The notes beneath the pieces were generated by a model. It did no database searches, had not been told where the DNA came from, and worked only from the letters and a program-made list of their open reading frames with translations. Shown here in pieces: positions 62,961 to 64,000 of a stretch of 64,000 nt of DNA (within the stretch, counting starts at the first letter, position 1; each line of letters begins with the position of its first letter). A program made the position numbers and the translations under genes. The stretch comes from Flavihumibacter fluminis (GTDB taxonomy: Bacteria > Bacteroidota > Bacteroidia > Chitinophagales > Chitinophagaceae). The DNA is taken from contig NZ_JAKEVY010000003.1 of the NCBI RefSeq assembly GCF_021491375.1, positions 558,001 through 622,000 on the forward strand, given 5' to 3'.

Positions 62961-63142
62961 TTTGGGTGATTTGATATCGATCACTGACATAACAAAAGTA
63001 TAAACCACCTGCAACCTGCACAAGAGTGCTATTGCTGAATTTGCCCGCTTCATGATTTACTGGAGATTTCGTAGAATTACGAAAGGAAATTTGGTAGAAC
63101 TCACCTAACTTTCGTTAGTATATTGAAAATAAACGATTTGTC

Positions 63143-63964
63143 ATGTCATTTAAGAATAAAAACATCCTGATTACGGGCGGTTCCAGGGGTATCGGAAAGG
63201 CCATTGCGATGCGATTAGCCGCAGATGGGGCCAATATTGCGATTGCTGCAAAAACTGCGGAGCCCCATCCCAAACTGGAAGGCACCATTTATACGGCTGC
63301 TGAAGATATAAAGGCAGCCGGAGCGGGAAAAGTACTTCCCCTGCAGGCGGATATCCGTTTTGAAGAGAGTATTGAACAGGCGGTTCAGTCTACAGTTTCC
63401 GAATTAGGTGGTATTGATATACTTATTAATAATGCCAGTGCGATCAGTTTAACCCCAACTGAACAAACCGAAGCCAAACGCTGGGACCTGATGCATGGGA
63501 TCAATGTGCGGGGAACCTTCCTGATGTCTAAAGCCTGTATCCCGCATCTTAAGAAATCGCACAATCCGCATATTCTGAATTTATCTCCACCGCTGAATAT
63601 GGATCCGCGCTGGTTTGCTCCCCACCTTGCTTACACGATGAGCAAGTACGGGATGAGTATGGTAGTTTTCGGATTGGCAGAAGAATTAAAGCCCCATCGT
63701 ATTGCCGCCAATGCCCTCTGGCCTAAAACCACGATTGCAACGGCTGCAGTTGAAAACCTGTTGGGAGGTGATTTTCTGATGCAAAGGAGCCGCACTCCAG
63801 AAATTGTAGCCGATGCGGCATATTACATTCTGCAACGTCCTTCCTTTGAATGCACCGGGAACTTCTTTATTGATGAAGAAGTCCTTTCCGCGGAAGGCAT
63901 CACAGATTTCACCAAGTACGCCGTGAATCCGAACCAGAAGCTGATGAATGATTTGTTTGTATGA
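63143..63964 (+). CDS. SDR-family oxidoreductase, HSDL2-like
   Basis: This 273-residue protein has the cofactor loop TGGSRGIGKAIAMRL, NNASA after the fourth strand, and a YTMSKYGMS active-site Tyr-Lys pair. The HSDL2-type pattern includes IAAKTAEPHPKLEGTIYTAAEDI and WPKTTIATAAVENLLGG. In the family the catalytic serine usually lies in NLSPP; here ILNLSPPLNM fits. It should act on a hydroxy- or oxo-acyl or lipid substrate with NADP(H). It stands alone after the long spacer. Its stop codon is directly followed by a GAGAC repeat. Confidence 0.9.
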   Translation: MSFKNKNILITGGSRGIGKAIAMRLAADGANIAIAAKTAEPHPKLEGTIYTAAEDIKAAGAGKVLPLQADIRFEESIEQAVQSTVSELGGIDILINNASAISLTPTEQTEAKRWDLMHGINVRGTFLMSKACIPHLKKSHNPHILNLSPPLNMDPRWFAPHLAYTMSKYGMSMVVFGLAEELKPHRIAANALWPKTTIATAAVENLLGGDFLMQRSRTPEIVADAAYYILQRPSFECTGNFFIDEEVLSAEGITDFTKYAVNPNQKLMNDLFV

Positions 63965-64000
63965 GGAAGTGAGACGTCAGACGTGAGAAGTGAGACGGAA
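63965..64000 (+). repeat. GAGAC repeat array, cut by the window edge
   Basis: The repeat begins immediately after the SDR stop codon with the same GGAAGTGAGA start that follows the metalloprotease stop at 56995, then continues in GTGAGACGT-like units to the end of the window. Shared placement at stop codons argues for one repeat family that spreads or is kept at gene ends. Confidence 0.7.

Larger units (their letters stand above)
62541..63142. other. 602-bp intergenic region with terminator and low-complexity tract
   Basis: No gene is supported here. The left part holds a strong terminator at 62601-62636, flanked by two copies of AACCAACGGGT that start exactly 100 bp apart (62555 and 62655). 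The right part, from about 62776, is T-rich with many TTGGAT and CTTGG units. Short open frames on both strands of that tract are lysine-rich or hydrophobic and follow the repeat, so I do not call them. Confidence 0.7.

Noticed and set aside
62776-63021. An 81-residue open frame on the minus strand
   Set aside because: It is lysine-rich and follows the TTGGAT repeat unit by unit, with no signal, domain or promoter, so it is a by-product of low-complexity DNA.

Overview
The window looks like Bacteroidota chromosome, most likely a member of the Chitinophagaceae or a close relative. Supporting signs are a SusC/SusD pair, TANNTTTG-type -7 promoter elements, FtsX-type permeases of the Bacteroidota form, and a tyrosine ammonia-lyase whose residues closely match the Flavobacterium johnsoniae flexirubin enzyme as I remember it. 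No rRNA, tRNA, CRISPR array, transposase or integrase was found. Genes are densely packed, and only 62541-63142 is a gap longer than 300 bp.

Layout. (1) 1-3830: the end of a DUF1553 protein, a Tat-exported DUF1501 protein, and a membrane protein with a c-type haem motif. This is a planctomycete-style PSD1/DUF1501 cassette. (2) 3944-6340: an FtsX/MacB-type permease behind a perfect inverted repeat. (3) 6365-14626: a four-gene block with a GT2-DUF2062 protein, an MMPL-PlsC-methyltransferase fusion, a CrtI-like FAD enzyme and a membrane-anchored C45-type acyltransferase. (4) 14632-37013: an unrelated block. It holds two OmpA proteins and a TPR protein, then a glycan-use region: GH29 fucosidase, DUF4838 protein, aquaporin, porin, TPR protein, GH20 hexosaminidase, sortilin-like beta-propeller, SusC, SusD, a fasciclin lipoprotein and one further lipoprotein. 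LacI-type operator sites lie in front of SusC. (5) 37134-54142: about 17 kb of tightly packed, often overlapping genes for an aryl-polyene/flexirubin-type pigment. (6) 54187-64000: mostly household genes (zinc metalloprotease, MeaB, LON-domain protein, CoaX, outer-membrane protein, LptC, aldo/keto reductase, SDR) with unusual low-complexity intergenic repeats.

How the pigment genes fit together. AcpS would load two carrier proteins. Tyrosine ammonia-lyase would make 4-coumarate, and the PaaK-like ligase would activate it. Three Cys-type ketosynthases, a Gln-type chain-length-factor partner, a half-size ketosynthase, a FabG-type reductase and two hotdog dehydratases would build the conjugated chain. 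An O-methyltransferase-like enzyme and a halogenase-like flavoenzyme would decorate the ring. An LpxL-like acyltransferase, a thioesterase, LolA- and LolB-like proteins and the block-3 exporter would release and place the product in the envelope. DarA/DarB-type dialkylresorcinol genes are not in the window, so the final ester partner is unknown.

Main points of interest: the pigment set is split by about 22.5 kb of unrelated genes; the exporter-acyltransferase-methyltransferase fusion; the half ketosynthase; the Gln-for-Cys partner; a perfect 20-bp hairpin on the GH20 start codon; a three-site LacI-like operator cluster; and a GAGAC-based repeat family that begins right at stop codons. All functional calls come from reading motifs by eye and no database search was run.
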